Notes: generated by a model from the letters alone, not told the origin. A stretch of 6,587 bases of DNA from Desulfobacteraceae bacterium (GCA_030589225.1 JAUUWD010000089.1:1-6587), one strand, 5' to 3'. Shown: positions 1 to 5,265, counted from the stretch's first letter. Program-made: numbers and translations.

Positions 1-170
1 ATACTGATAAAGCCTTTTGTATATAGAGAGATAAAGCAAGATCCGTTAAGATTGGTAAAATGAGGTTTTAAAACATGTATGCAGGTAGGCGACGTCCGGA
101 GACCATAAGCAAGAAAAAAAGAAGTTTTTTTGCTAATGGAGTAGTGTTTTTTCTTGACTTACTTTCTCAT

Positions 171-345
171 AGGCTCCTCTGGAGGGGAACCGACGATTTT
201 CTGGGGTCCAATGAAGAGGACCAGGGGCTGTGCTTTAAGCAAAGCTCAAAGCACAAAAAAGCCTTTATGCGCCTCAGGCGCATTGATCCCGATGTGTGAC
301 TGGTGTGGGTCAGTGAGTGACCAGAACCAACGCCCCCTCTTTTAC
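171..345 (+). ncRNA. Candidate structured RNA (multi-hairpin cluster), family unknown
   Basis: Four local stems follow one another: GGTCC/GGACC (205-209 with 218-222), TGTGCTTT/AAAGCACA (229-236 with 248-255), ATGCGCC/GGCGCAT (267-273 with 277-283), and GGTCA/TGACC (308-312 with 318-322) capped outside by TGGT/ACCA (301-304 with 326-329). A longer-range pairing GAGGGG/CCCCTC (182-187 with 334-339) would enclose all four, giving a multibranch shape, and TCTTTT follows. A similar 9-mer, GAACCRACG, occurs just inside both closing arms (187-195 and 324-332). I do not recognise 6S, tmRNA, RNase P, SRP or a known riboswitch consensus. Strand is inferred from the closing stem plus U-rich tail. The hairpins could equally be unrelated, and a competing CTCC/GGAG hairpin (174-184) exists. 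Confidence 0.3.
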
Positions 346-369
346 GCACTTTGATTTTCTCGCTTGCCC

Positions 370-398
370 TTGTGACACATTACTATAGTATCCATAAT
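370..398 (+). promoter_or_regulatory. Candidate sigma70 promoter with embedded palindrome, upstream of the hydratase gene
   Basis: TTGTGA (370-375) and CATAAT (393-398) are separated by exactly 17 bases, matching 4/6 and 5/6 of the -35 and -10 consensus. A perfect 10-bp palindrome, TACTATAGTA, lies in the spacer at 381-390, and a further half copy TACTAT occurs at 403-408, near the expected start of transcription. That is where a repressor operator would sit. If used, the leader before the hydratase start codon would be about 240 bases. No experiment or homology supports this; it is pattern matching only. Confidence 0.35.
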
Positions 399-633
399 AA
401 CGTACTATTTCCTGGCCCTTACTGGGGACATAGCACGTTCATCTCGTGGTTGGATCCTTGGCCCGCAAACAATTCTTAGATGTAGCAGGAATTTATGGAA
501 TTAAGGAATTGGAATAGGGAAGGGTGGAGAGAATATGAACAGGGAAGGAGAGAAAAAGATAGAATGCGGAATCTAGCGCTCCAGTATTCAGGAAAAAGGT
601 GATTACAAACAGGAATTAACTAACTTACCATTG

Positions 634-640
634 AAAGGAG
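634..640 (+). promoter_or_regulatory. Ribosome binding site of the enoyl-CoA hydratase gene
   Basis: AAAGGAG ends six bases before the ATG at 647. This strong site fixes that start codon. Confidence 0.85.
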
Positions 641-646
641 TTACCT

Positions 647-1435
647 ATGTCTTATGAAACTATTATCTATGAGGTGGAAAAAAACATTGCCATAATTACA
701 CTGAACAGACCTCAAGTCTTCAATGCTATTAATCCCACAGTGATAGCAGAGATGAAAGACGCCCTGGAAAAAATCGCTGCCGATCAATCCATAAAGGTCC
801 TTATCCTGACAGGAGCTGGAGGTAAGGCCTTTGTTTCAGGGGCGGACATAGCTACAATGAAAGACTTTAGCCCTTTGGAACAGAGATTTTTCTCAAGGCA
901 AGGCCATGAACTCCTTTTTCAGTTGGAGGCCCTTCCAATACCGGTAATTGCCTGTGTCAATGGCTTTGCCCTTGGAGGAGGAGCAGAGATATCAATGGCG
1001 TGTGATTTTACATATGCTGCTGATTCTGCCAAGTTCGGTCAGCCTGAGATAAACTTAGGGATTATTCCCGGCTTTGGCGGCACCCAGAGGTTATCTCGCT
1101 TGGTGGGTAAATCAATGGCCAAAGAACTGTGTATGACCGGAGTAATGATCAGCGCTCAAGAGGCCAGGGATATTGGCCTTGTGAACAAGGTATTTCCAAA
1201 AGAAACTTTGTGGGAAGAGACAATGACGGTTGCAAAGTTGCTGGCATCAAAAGGTAAAGTGTCTATAAGGGCCGTCAAAGATACCATCGAAAGGGGTTAC
1301 GACCAGGATCTGAGGGCTGGCTGCTACATGGAGATCGATGCATCTGCTATCTGCTTTGCCAGTGAGGATGCCAAAGAAGGAATGGGGGCTTTCTTAGAAA
1401 AAAGAAAGGCCGAGTTCAAAGGAGAACTTTCATAA
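647..1435 (+). CDS. Enoyl-CoA hydratase/isomerase family protein (crotonase type, short-chain)
   Basis: This 262-residue protein is a full-length crotonase (family size about 255-265). It should hydrate short-chain trans-2-enoyl-CoA such as crotonyl-CoA to the 3-hydroxyacyl-CoA in the cytoplasm, or run in reverse. The N-terminal strand with LNRP (19-22) is present. The oxyanion hole is formed by GAD (65-67) and GGG (110-112). Both acid/base glutamates of true hydratases are kept: Glu114 in GGGAE and Glu134 in GQPEI, followed by PGFGGTQRL (141-149). Having both favours hydratase over relatives that lack one of them. The ATG is fixed by AAAGGAG six bases upstream. The 3-hydroxyacyl-CoA dehydrogenase that would take its product lies next door but convergent, so the two are not one operon. 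The exact substrate cannot be read from sequence; crt-like is plausible, and isomerase activity is possible. Confidence 0.93.
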   Translation: MSYETIIYEVEKNIAIITLNRPQVFNAINPTVIAEMKDALEKIAADQSIKVLILTGAGGKAFVSGADIATMKDFSPLEQRFFSRQGHELLFQLEALPIPVIACVNGFALGGGAEISMACDFTYAADSAKFGQPEINLGIIPGFGGTQRLSRLVGKSMAKELCMTGVMISAQEARDIGLVNKVFPKETLWEETMTVAKLLASKGKVSIRAVKDTIERGYDQDLRAGCYMEIDASAICFASEDAKEGMGAFLEKRKAEFKGELS

Positions 1436-1504
1436 ATTGAGCGTGTCTAATACTATTTTAGTTAATGCTATCAACGGATTCCAAGCATACATGTTACGAG
1501 CTGT

Positions 1505-1517
1505 CCCCCGTAGGGGG
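1505..1517. repeat. Small GC hairpin between convergent genes
   Basis: CCCCC (1505-1509), loop GTA and GGGGG (1513-1517) form a perfect stem, extended by a T-A pair on the outside. No T-run follows on either strand, so it is not a classical intrinsic terminator. It lies in the 251-base gap between the stop codons of the convergent hydratase and dehydrogenase genes, where transcripts from both sides need to end. Confidence 0.45.
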
Positions 1518-1576
1518 AAACCAGATGAGGACTATCTATTTCCCGGTTTAGATGACTGTTGTCAGCAATTTCCTGC

Positions 1577-1610
1577 ATCCCTATTCTGTTATGGGGATTG
1601 AACTTTTCTG
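1577..1610 (+). terminator. Possible weak intrinsic terminator after the hydratase gene
   Basis: ATCCCTAT (1577-1584) pairs with ATGGGGAT (1591-1598), eight pairs including one G-U, with a six-base loop. It is followed by TGAACTTTTCT, a poor T-tract. Position, 140 bases after the hydratase stop and before the convergent dehydrogenase, suits a terminator. A second stem, GATTGAG/CTCAATC (1618-1624 with 1644-1650), follows. Stability is modest, so this is tentative. Confidence 0.25.
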
Positions 1611-1686
1611 GCCTGTTGATTGAGATAATAGCTATGGTTTTTCCTCAATCCAGTTGAATATGTTTGTACATAGTCTTTCCTTGAAC

Positions 1687-2538
1687 CTAATACTGGTAAA
1701 AACCACGTCCGGTTTTCCTCCCTAAATGGCCGGCCCGGAACATCTGTCTTGTCAGTGGGGCCGCCAGGAATCGATCACCATATTCATTGCGCAAAATATC
1801 CATAATCTTCAGGTGAACATCAAGCCCAATCAGATCCAGTAGCTTTAAGGGTCCCATGGGCATATTTGCAGTATGAATCATTCCTTTGTCTACCTCTTCA
1901 GGGGGGTTGCCATCCATGACCGCCAGTACAGCTTCATTGATATATATACTCAGTAACCGGCTGTTGATAAAACCTGCATAGTCAAGGGCTAAACATGGAA
2001 TCTTACCAATGCTTTCCACGAAGTTCACTGTTGCCTGAACAGTTTCAGGAGATGTCATCAGCCCCTTGATGACCTCTACCCCCTTCATTACAGGCACAGG
2101 ATTCATGAAATGTATCCCTATGACCATGTCGGGTCTCTCTGTGGCCGCTGCAATCGATGTAATGGGAAGAGATGAAGTATTTGTTCCCATTATGGCATGA
2201 GTTGGACATAAATCATTCAGTTTCTGGAATGTTTCAATCTTGAGCGCCAGGTCCTCCGGAATAGCCTCCACAACCAGATCTGATTCCTGTACTACCTCGA
2301 AGTCTGTGGTCGGTGTTATTCGGGAGATAATGGCTTCGCTTTCCTCTGGAGTCATTTCCCCTTTCTTAGTAAACCTCCCGAGACTTTTCTTTATGCTCTC
2401 CAATCCCTGCTCCAAGATAGCCTGGGCAACATCCACCATATAGACCAGATACGGTCCGGCTGCAGCTATGGTTTGGCTAATACCATTACCCATGATCCCG
2501 GCACCTAATACAGCAACGGTTCTAATTTTAGGATCCAT
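1687..2538 (-). CDS. 3-hydroxyacyl-CoA dehydrogenase family protein (3-hydroxybutyryl-CoA dehydrogenase-like) with altered active-site Asn
   Basis: This 283-residue protein has the size of single-domain 3-hydroxybutyryl-CoA dehydrogenases (about 280-290). It should oxidise L-3-hydroxyacyl-CoA to 3-ketoacyl-CoA with NAD, or the reverse. The Rossmann motif GAGIMGNG is at 12-19, and Asp36 ends the second strand, suiting NAD over NADP. The catalytic His143-Glu155 pair lies in GIHFMNPVP...VEVI, with Ser122 in NTSS. The C-terminal domain carries MGPLKLLDLIGLD and the terminal GRKTGRGFYQY. One oddity: aligned without gaps to the C. butyricum enzyme (Ser117, His138, Glu150, Asn188), the Asn position is Ser193 in GFINSRLL, and the usual Pro before GF is Ala188. 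AAAGGAG (2547-2553) lies eight bases before the ATG. Upstream is a degenerate strip, and no clear promoter was found. Family assignment is firm; activity and substrate are not. Confidence 0.93.
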   Translation of the reverse strand: MDPKIRTVAVLGAGIMGNGISQTIAAAGPYLVYMVDVAQAILEQGLESIKKSLGRFTKKGEMTPEESEAIISRITPTTDFEVVQESDLVVEAIPEDLALKIETFQKLNDLCPTHAIMGTNTSSLPITSIAAATERPDMVIGIHFMNPVPVMKGVEVIKGLMTSPETVQATVNFVESIGKIPCLALDYAGFINSRLLSIYINEAVLAVMDGNPPEEVDKGMIHTANMPMGPLKLLDLIGLDVHLKIMDILRNEYGDRFLAAPLTRQMFRAGHLGRKTGRGFYQY

Positions 2539-2546
2539 GTTATGAT

Positions 2547-2553
2547 CTCCTTT
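2547..2553 (-). promoter_or_regulatory. Ribosome binding site of the 3-hydroxyacyl-CoA dehydrogenase gene
   Basis: On the minus strand AAAGGAG lies eight bases before the ATG at 2538. It supports that start and argues that the gene is expressed, despite the degenerate sequence just upstream. Confidence 0.8.
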
Positions 2554-2689
2554 CTTAATAGCTATTTTACGTGTGTAAGCCCCTATTTATCCTATTGCCT
2601 GGCCGGTCGGATAAGACGGACTCTAAGGCCATAGAAATTTGATAGCACTTGCCGTTGTCAATCCTTTTGTCTTGGATTGTAGTCGTTAA

Positions 2690-2808
2690 TACCTTTGAGC
2701 CGGTCACCTCTCCTTCAACAAATGTAATGTCGTCTTTCTTAATCTCAGGAGGTCTCGCGTCAAAGCAGACAACTTCGGCGCCTCGGTTTGTGAGGGCTTC
2801 GAGAAAAA
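2690..2808 (-). pseudogene. Remnant of an NAD-dependent epimerase/dehydratase N-terminus
   Basis: An unstarted minus-strand frame, open from 2821 to a stop at 2567-2569, contains a stretch that looks like the first Rossmann unit of an extended-SDR sugar epimerase. LEALTNRGAEVVCFDARPP has the helix A then strand 2 ending in the acidic Asp that binds the NAD ribose. DDITFVEGEVTG has the typical third strand ending. The glycine-rich GxxGxxG start that should precede it is gone, and the frame loses resemblance after about 2690. It therefore represents some 40 of the usual ~300 residues. It overlaps the tail of the WbqC-like frame in a different reading frame. The call is by eye from residue pattern; no other family member segment remains to confirm it. 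Confidence 0.45.
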
Positions 2809-3072
2809 GGGATATAGATTCTTATAGAATATATTCCCCACAAATACTCTGTTAAAGCCTTCACTTATCTTCTGCAGCCCCAGGCCTTTTTTCCATACAG
2901 GAACCGTCATCCATAGGGTCCCCTGGTCATTCTTAAAGCGATTTCTGGTCAGCCAGGTAGTGCCCCTGGGGAACTGGGCCTCATCAAGAATGACAAAGAT
3001 ATCCGAGAGAAACGCCTTAAGAAAAAAGCCCGGAAATGAAGAGAAATAGGGCTGGCTGGTTGATAAAATCAT
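2704..3072 (-). pseudogene. Truncated WbqC-like family gene (N-terminal ~70 codons kept)
   Basis: The frame opens with a good WbqC-family start. SQPYFSSFPGFF (6-17) corresponds to the usual HQPxYLPWLGYF. FVILDEAQFPRG (26-37) and TRNRFKNDQGTLWMTVPV (42-59) follow, with KKGLGLQKISE (62-72). WbqC-like proteins are usually around 230-250 residues and occur in O-antigen and surface glycan clusters. After about residue 72 the resemblance stops, and the last 50 residues are the out-of-frame reading of the epimerase remnant. The gene is therefore broken by deletion or recombination rather than simply short. The ATG at 3072 has only a weak GAG upstream. A translated 122-residue chimeric product cannot be excluded, but it would lack most of the fold. 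Confidence 0.6.
2809..2838. repeat. Imperfect palindrome at the WbqC/epimerase junction
   Basis: GGGATATA (2809-2816) is mirrored imperfectly by ATATTCCC (2831-2838) around an inner ATTC/GAAT pair (2817-2820 with 2826-2829), leaving a five-base TTATA loop. It sits exactly where WbqC-like sequence gives way to epimerase-like sequence. It may be chance in A/T-rich DNA or a scar left by the rearrangement. Confidence 0.3.
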
Positions 3073-3136
3073 CTCATATGGTCATAAATGATTTGAGTGC
3101 TGCTGATAAAGATTAAGCCTTTTAATATAATGCTGA

Positions 3137-3188
3137 GGCTCATGGCATAAGGCTTACGGCTCATGGGGTGGTGTATGCCTTATGCCAT
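3137..3188. repeat. Heptamer repeat folding into a 12-bp hairpin
   Basis: Four consecutive 7-base units beginning GGC start at 3137, 3144, 3151 and 3158 (consensus GGCWYAH; the first and last are both GGCTCAT). On the other strand two more units, GGCATAA and GGCATAC, run down from 3186. The inverted units give a perfect 12-bp stem, ATGGCATAAGGC (3142-3153) with its complement at 3177-3188. Past one mismatch the pairing runs three to four pairs further inward. The hairpin begins 18 bases beyond the DUF3786 stop codon, so it could end or protect that transcript, although no T-run follows. It is outside any gene. I do not recognise it as a named repeat family. Confidence 0.7.
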
Positions 3189-3206
3189 ATAACCTCTTTG
3201 GGCACT

Positions 3207-3809
3207 TTAGTCAATCAGTTGTATGATCCTTCTGGAGGTGTATTCGGCCACATCGGCGAGCCCGTCAATCGGCATAAAGGCAGGGGCATTTGCAGAAAAA
3301 AGGCAGGTGCAGGATGCGGGAAACTCTTCATCGGGGAGGTAAAAGATATAGCAGAGGGCGATCTTTGGTAAAGGATAGATTACAAAGGAAAAATCTCCTG
3401 TCACGCCTTCCGGGGGCAATTGGCCATTAAATAGATCAAGTATGAAACCCTGGACCTCCCTGATTCTGGACACATAAGGGATCAGAACTCGTTCGCTGTT
3501 AACGGTAAAGGCGTTCTGATAGGGCATACTGCCGGGCAGATCCCTGAAGGCCTTAAGCGGTTCGATATGGACAGGGTCAGGACCGACATGGATTGCGTAG
3601 AGGGAGATAAGCAGGCCTTCCGTCCCTTTTGCCGGTTTTCCGGAGAGATTTATCCCCTCAGGCCCCAGACAGCAGTCCTCACCAAAGGCCCTGAAATGGA
3701 ACAGATTGTCCTTTTGAACGGCTGGGAGCCGCGTATCCAGATTCTCAGGCCGGTTATTATAGAGGCTGTGAAGGTTCTTGCGGAGGAGTTTTTCGTAGTT
3801 GGAGGTCAT
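3207..3809 (-). CDS. DUF3786 domain-containing protein
   Basis: This 200-residue cytoplasmic-looking protein has no signal peptide or membrane segment. The pattern matches the DUF3786 family seen in anaerobes: a central LLISLYAIHVG (66-76), then FRDLPGSMPYQNAF (88-101), then YPLPKIALCYIFYLPDEEFP (145-164). The C-terminal FSANAPAFMPIDGLADVAEYT (171-191) is the most typical part. The family has no assigned biochemical role, and I infer none. Cysteines at 46, 47, 153, 167 and 169 are present but form no recognised cluster motif. The ATG lies 10 bases after the stop of the deacetylase gene. A stop codon lies two codons upstream in frame, so the start cannot be earlier. The upstream A-rich sequence has no real Shine-Dalgarno site, so translation probably depends on coupling to the deacetylase. 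The heptamer hairpin follows the stop. Confidence 0.82.
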   Translation of the reverse strand: MTSNYEKLLRKNLHSLYNNRPENLDTRLPAVQKDNLFHFRAFGEDCCLGPEGINLSGKPAKGTEGLLISLYAIHVGPDPVHIEPLKAFRDLPGSMPYQNAFTVNSERVLIPYVSRIREVQGFILDLFNGQLPPEGVTGDFSFVIYPLPKIALCYIFYLPDEEFPASCTCLFSANAPAFMPIDGLADVAEYTSRRIIQLID

Positions 3810-3819
3810 GGGTTATTTT

Positions 3820-4608
3820 TTAAGCGGGGATTAGGCGGGATATGTGCACCATGGAGATGCCCGATTCCTTGAGGACTCTTTTAAAAGATTCGATTGCCCT
3901 GGCTGTTTCCGGATATGGGTGCCCGATCCCGATAGCATGCCCGGATCTCATGGCATGTTTCTTGAGCTTATAGAGCTGGGAGAGAATATCGGTTTCCACC
4001 GGATAATTGTCCAGAAAGACATTTCTGCAGGCAGTGGCTATATTAAGCCTTCTTGCGGTCTTATATGCCATCGAACGGCTTGTAGTAAGGCTGTCGACAA
4101 AGAAGAGCCCCTTCGTCTTTATGACCTTAAGCGCCTCTTTCATCTCTTTCTGGCAGGCCGTGAACCTTGAGCCCATGTGGTTGTTGAGTCCTGTCACAAA
4201 AGGGACATCAGAGATATTTTTTTCCATAATCCTGACGATCTTATTGGCTTCATCTCCCACATATACGGCTCCCGGGCCCGGGTCAAGATGTGGGTCAAGG
4301 GGTTCCATGGGCTGGTGGAGCATGATTTCATGGCCATGAGTATGGATCTCCTCTGCCAAAACACGGGACTTGGCGAGTCTCGGCAGGACGGCGAAGGTCA
4401 GGGGGGCCCCAATTTCTAGAAAGCTTCTTAACCGGGATCGGCTGAATCCGATATCGTCAATGATAAGGGCTATTCTGGGTTGATTAATGGAGTTATCAGC
4501 GGCAAGGGCCCTTGAGAAATAATTCAAACCCAAAAGGCTTCCAGTAAAAAAAATGGCGCTTTTACACAAAAACTTCCTTCTATCCATCAACTCGCTATCT
4601 TTTGCCAT
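3820..4608 (-). CDS. Divergent polysaccharide deacetylase family protein with Tat-type signal
   Basis: This 262-residue exported protein belongs to the divergent polysaccharide deacetylase family (Polysacc_deac_2, YibQ-like), related to carbohydrate esterase 4 enzymes. The N-terminus DRRKFLCK (9-16), a hydrophobic stretch to about 31 and ALAA (34-37) form a twin-arginine signal, so it should act in the periplasm. The core shows IIDDIG (49-54), HGHEIMLHQPMEP (91-103), GLNNHMGSRFT (140-150), FFVDSLTTSRSMAY (169-182) and GIGHPYPET (227-235). The Asp and His residues expected at a metal site are present (Asp51, Asp52, His98, His144, Asp172, His230). The start at 4608 is chosen because AAGGTGAG lies just upstream. 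A longer TTG-started frame from 4659 would begin inside the promoter. DUF3786 follows 10 bases downstream. Substrate is unknown, and deacetylase activity is unproven for most of this family. Confidence 0.9.
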   Translation of the reverse strand: MAKDSELMDRRKFLCKSAIFFTGSLLGLNYFSRALAADNSINQPRIALIIDDIGFSRSRLRSFLEIGAPLTFAVLPRLAKSRVLAEEIHTHGHEIMLHQPMEPLDPHLDPGPGAVYVGDEANKIVRIMEKNISDVPFVTGLNNHMGSRFTACQKEMKEALKVIKTKGLFFVDSLTTSRSMAYKTARRLNIATACRNVFLDNYPVETDILSQLYKLKKHAMRSGHAIGIGHPYPETARAIESFKRVLKESGISMVHISRLIPA

Positions 4609-4650
4609 GGACTCACCTTGTAGCAGGAAGTATCTTGATAGAACTGTCCT

Positions 4651-4679
4651 TTTATACAACCCTTTGTGGTTTACGTCAA
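4651..4679 (-). promoter_or_regulatory. Sigma70-type promoter of the deacetylase-DUF3786 operon
   Basis: On the minus strand TTGACG (4674-4679) and TATAAA (4651-4656) are separated by exactly 17 bases, each matching 5/6 of the consensus. Transcription would start near 4644, giving a leader of about 35 bases before the ATG at 4608. This is the best promoter in the window and would serve both genes. Confidence 0.75.
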
Positions 4680-4978
4680 GGAAAAATACAACATATTGTA
4701 TTTTATACGGATTAGGTCCTCTATCCGGAAGGGTTAAAGGGGGAAAGAGTCTTGTGCTTAGTTTTTAGCGGAAATACAGCATGTTGCGGTGTTGGTTTTT
4801 ACGCCAGTTTTTCGGTAGCTGAGCGAAAAGCCCATTCAGCAGGGAAGAAATACATTTTGCGGCAACTGGATTTCGCGGGAAAAAACGAAATAGATAACCT
4901 GTTGTCAAAATTTTTTTTGATTCAGGGTCTATATCTGAGGCCGTATCTAAAAGGGGTATTGAGTAGATTGCCTTATCT

Positions 4979-5173
4979 TTACTCAGATTTTTTATGCAAA
5001 CCGGTCTCGTACAGGGGATGATAAAATATATCATCGCCAAGCAGTAATAATCGATCAATGGCGCCTATTTTTTTTCTTACAAACCACCATACAAGGTCAT
5101 GGCCGATCCCGAGAATTTTATTGAATGGGCAGACATTACTGTAGTAGCCCCGCCAGAGGCGGACAGGCTCCAT
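4979..5173 (-). CDS. Small hypothetical ORF, 64 codons, possibly a gene fragment
   Basis: I do not recognise this sequence. The frame starts at an ATG with an in-frame stop two codons upstream. GGGGAG lies 13 bases before it, rather far for a ribosome binding site and better placed for a 15-codon out-of-frame ORF. The predicted protein is rich in aromatic residues in its middle (DLVWWFVRKK, 26-35), followed by a hydrophobic-acidic run (RLLLLGDD, 41-48). It has no clear signal or membrane helix. G/C use at third positions in the first half looks more coding-like than its A/T-rich surroundings, so it may be a real short gene or the remains of a longer one. The evidence is weak. Confidence 0.3.
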   Translation of the reverse strand: MEPVRLWRGYYSNVCPFNKILGIGHDLVWWFVRKKIGAIDRLLLLGDDIFYHPLYETGLHKKSE

Positions 5174-5234
5174 ATCTTACCATCTGCTCCCCTTTATCAG
5201 GTATATGAGAAGACATAGCAGCGAGTGCTTGCAT

Positions 5235-5250
5235 CCCGCCTTTTGGCGGG
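5235..5250 (-). terminator. GC-rich hairpin after the TRAP permease gene
   Basis: CCCGCC (5235-5240), loop TTTT and GGCGGG (5245-5250) make a perfect six-pair stem 15 bases past the permease stop codon. Read on the minus strand there is no T-run after it, so it may be a transcript-end stabiliser or a Rho-assisted terminator rather than a standard intrinsic one. Confidence 0.45.
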
Positions 5251-5265
5251 GCCATTCTAGGGGGA

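Larger units (their letters stand above)
1..646. other. Non-coding region upstream of the enoyl-CoA hydratase gene
   Basis: No open frame here looks like a protein: the short frames are low in complexity, lack ribosome binding sites and overlap each other on both strands. The stretch holds an A/T-rich imperfect inverted repeat at 108-134 (A-run, GAAG loop, T-run), a hairpin cluster at about 171-345, a candidate promoter at 370-398, and a purine-rich leader from about 483 to 600. In that leader GGAATT recurs at 488, 497 and 505. The left edge may be the tail of an unseen upstream gene, but nothing supports one. Confidence 0.6.
4680..5265. other. Intergenic region between the deacetylase promoter and the TRAP gene
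   Basis: No gene in these 586 bases is well supported. Two overlapping minus-strand frames (4765-5058 and 4979-5173) and a plus-strand frame over 4752-5021 are open. Only 4979-5173 has coding-like composition. The left part is A/T-rich with runs such as TTTTTTTT at 4911-4918. CCAGTT (about 4804) and AACTGG (about 4864) form a loose long-range inverted pair. A GC hairpin lies at 5235-5250. Confidence 0.5.

Noticed and set aside
256..283. Minus-strand intrinsic terminator (GCGCC hairpin then TTTTTT)
   Set aside because: Six bases separate the stem from the T-run and there is no minus-strand gene ending here, so it is better treated as part of the hairpin cluster.
75..354. Short plus- and minus-strand frames over the hairpin cluster
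   Set aside because: They overlap on both strands, lack ribosome binding sites, and are explained by inverted repeats. The residue content resembles no protein.
450..475. A sigma54-like promoter around TTGGATCCTTGGCCCGCA
   Set aside because: The GG to GC spacing is one base off the required ten and the flanks do not match the consensus.
3..3128. Shared motif CTGATAAAG then CCTTTT and TATA at about 4-24 and again at 3103-3127
   Set aside because: The two copies match only over 9 and 6 bases with different spacing in A/T-rich DNA. Chance is a sufficient explanation.
3567..4419. Plus-strand frames opposite the DUF3786 and deacetylase genes
   Set aside because: They are antisense shadows. The minus-strand proteins have recognisable family motifs and a promoter.
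4765..5058. 97-codon minus-strand frame and an 89-codon plus-strand frame over the same DNA
   Set aside because: No ribosome binding site, no family resemblance, A/T-driven composition, and overlap with the more coding-like 4979-5173 frame.
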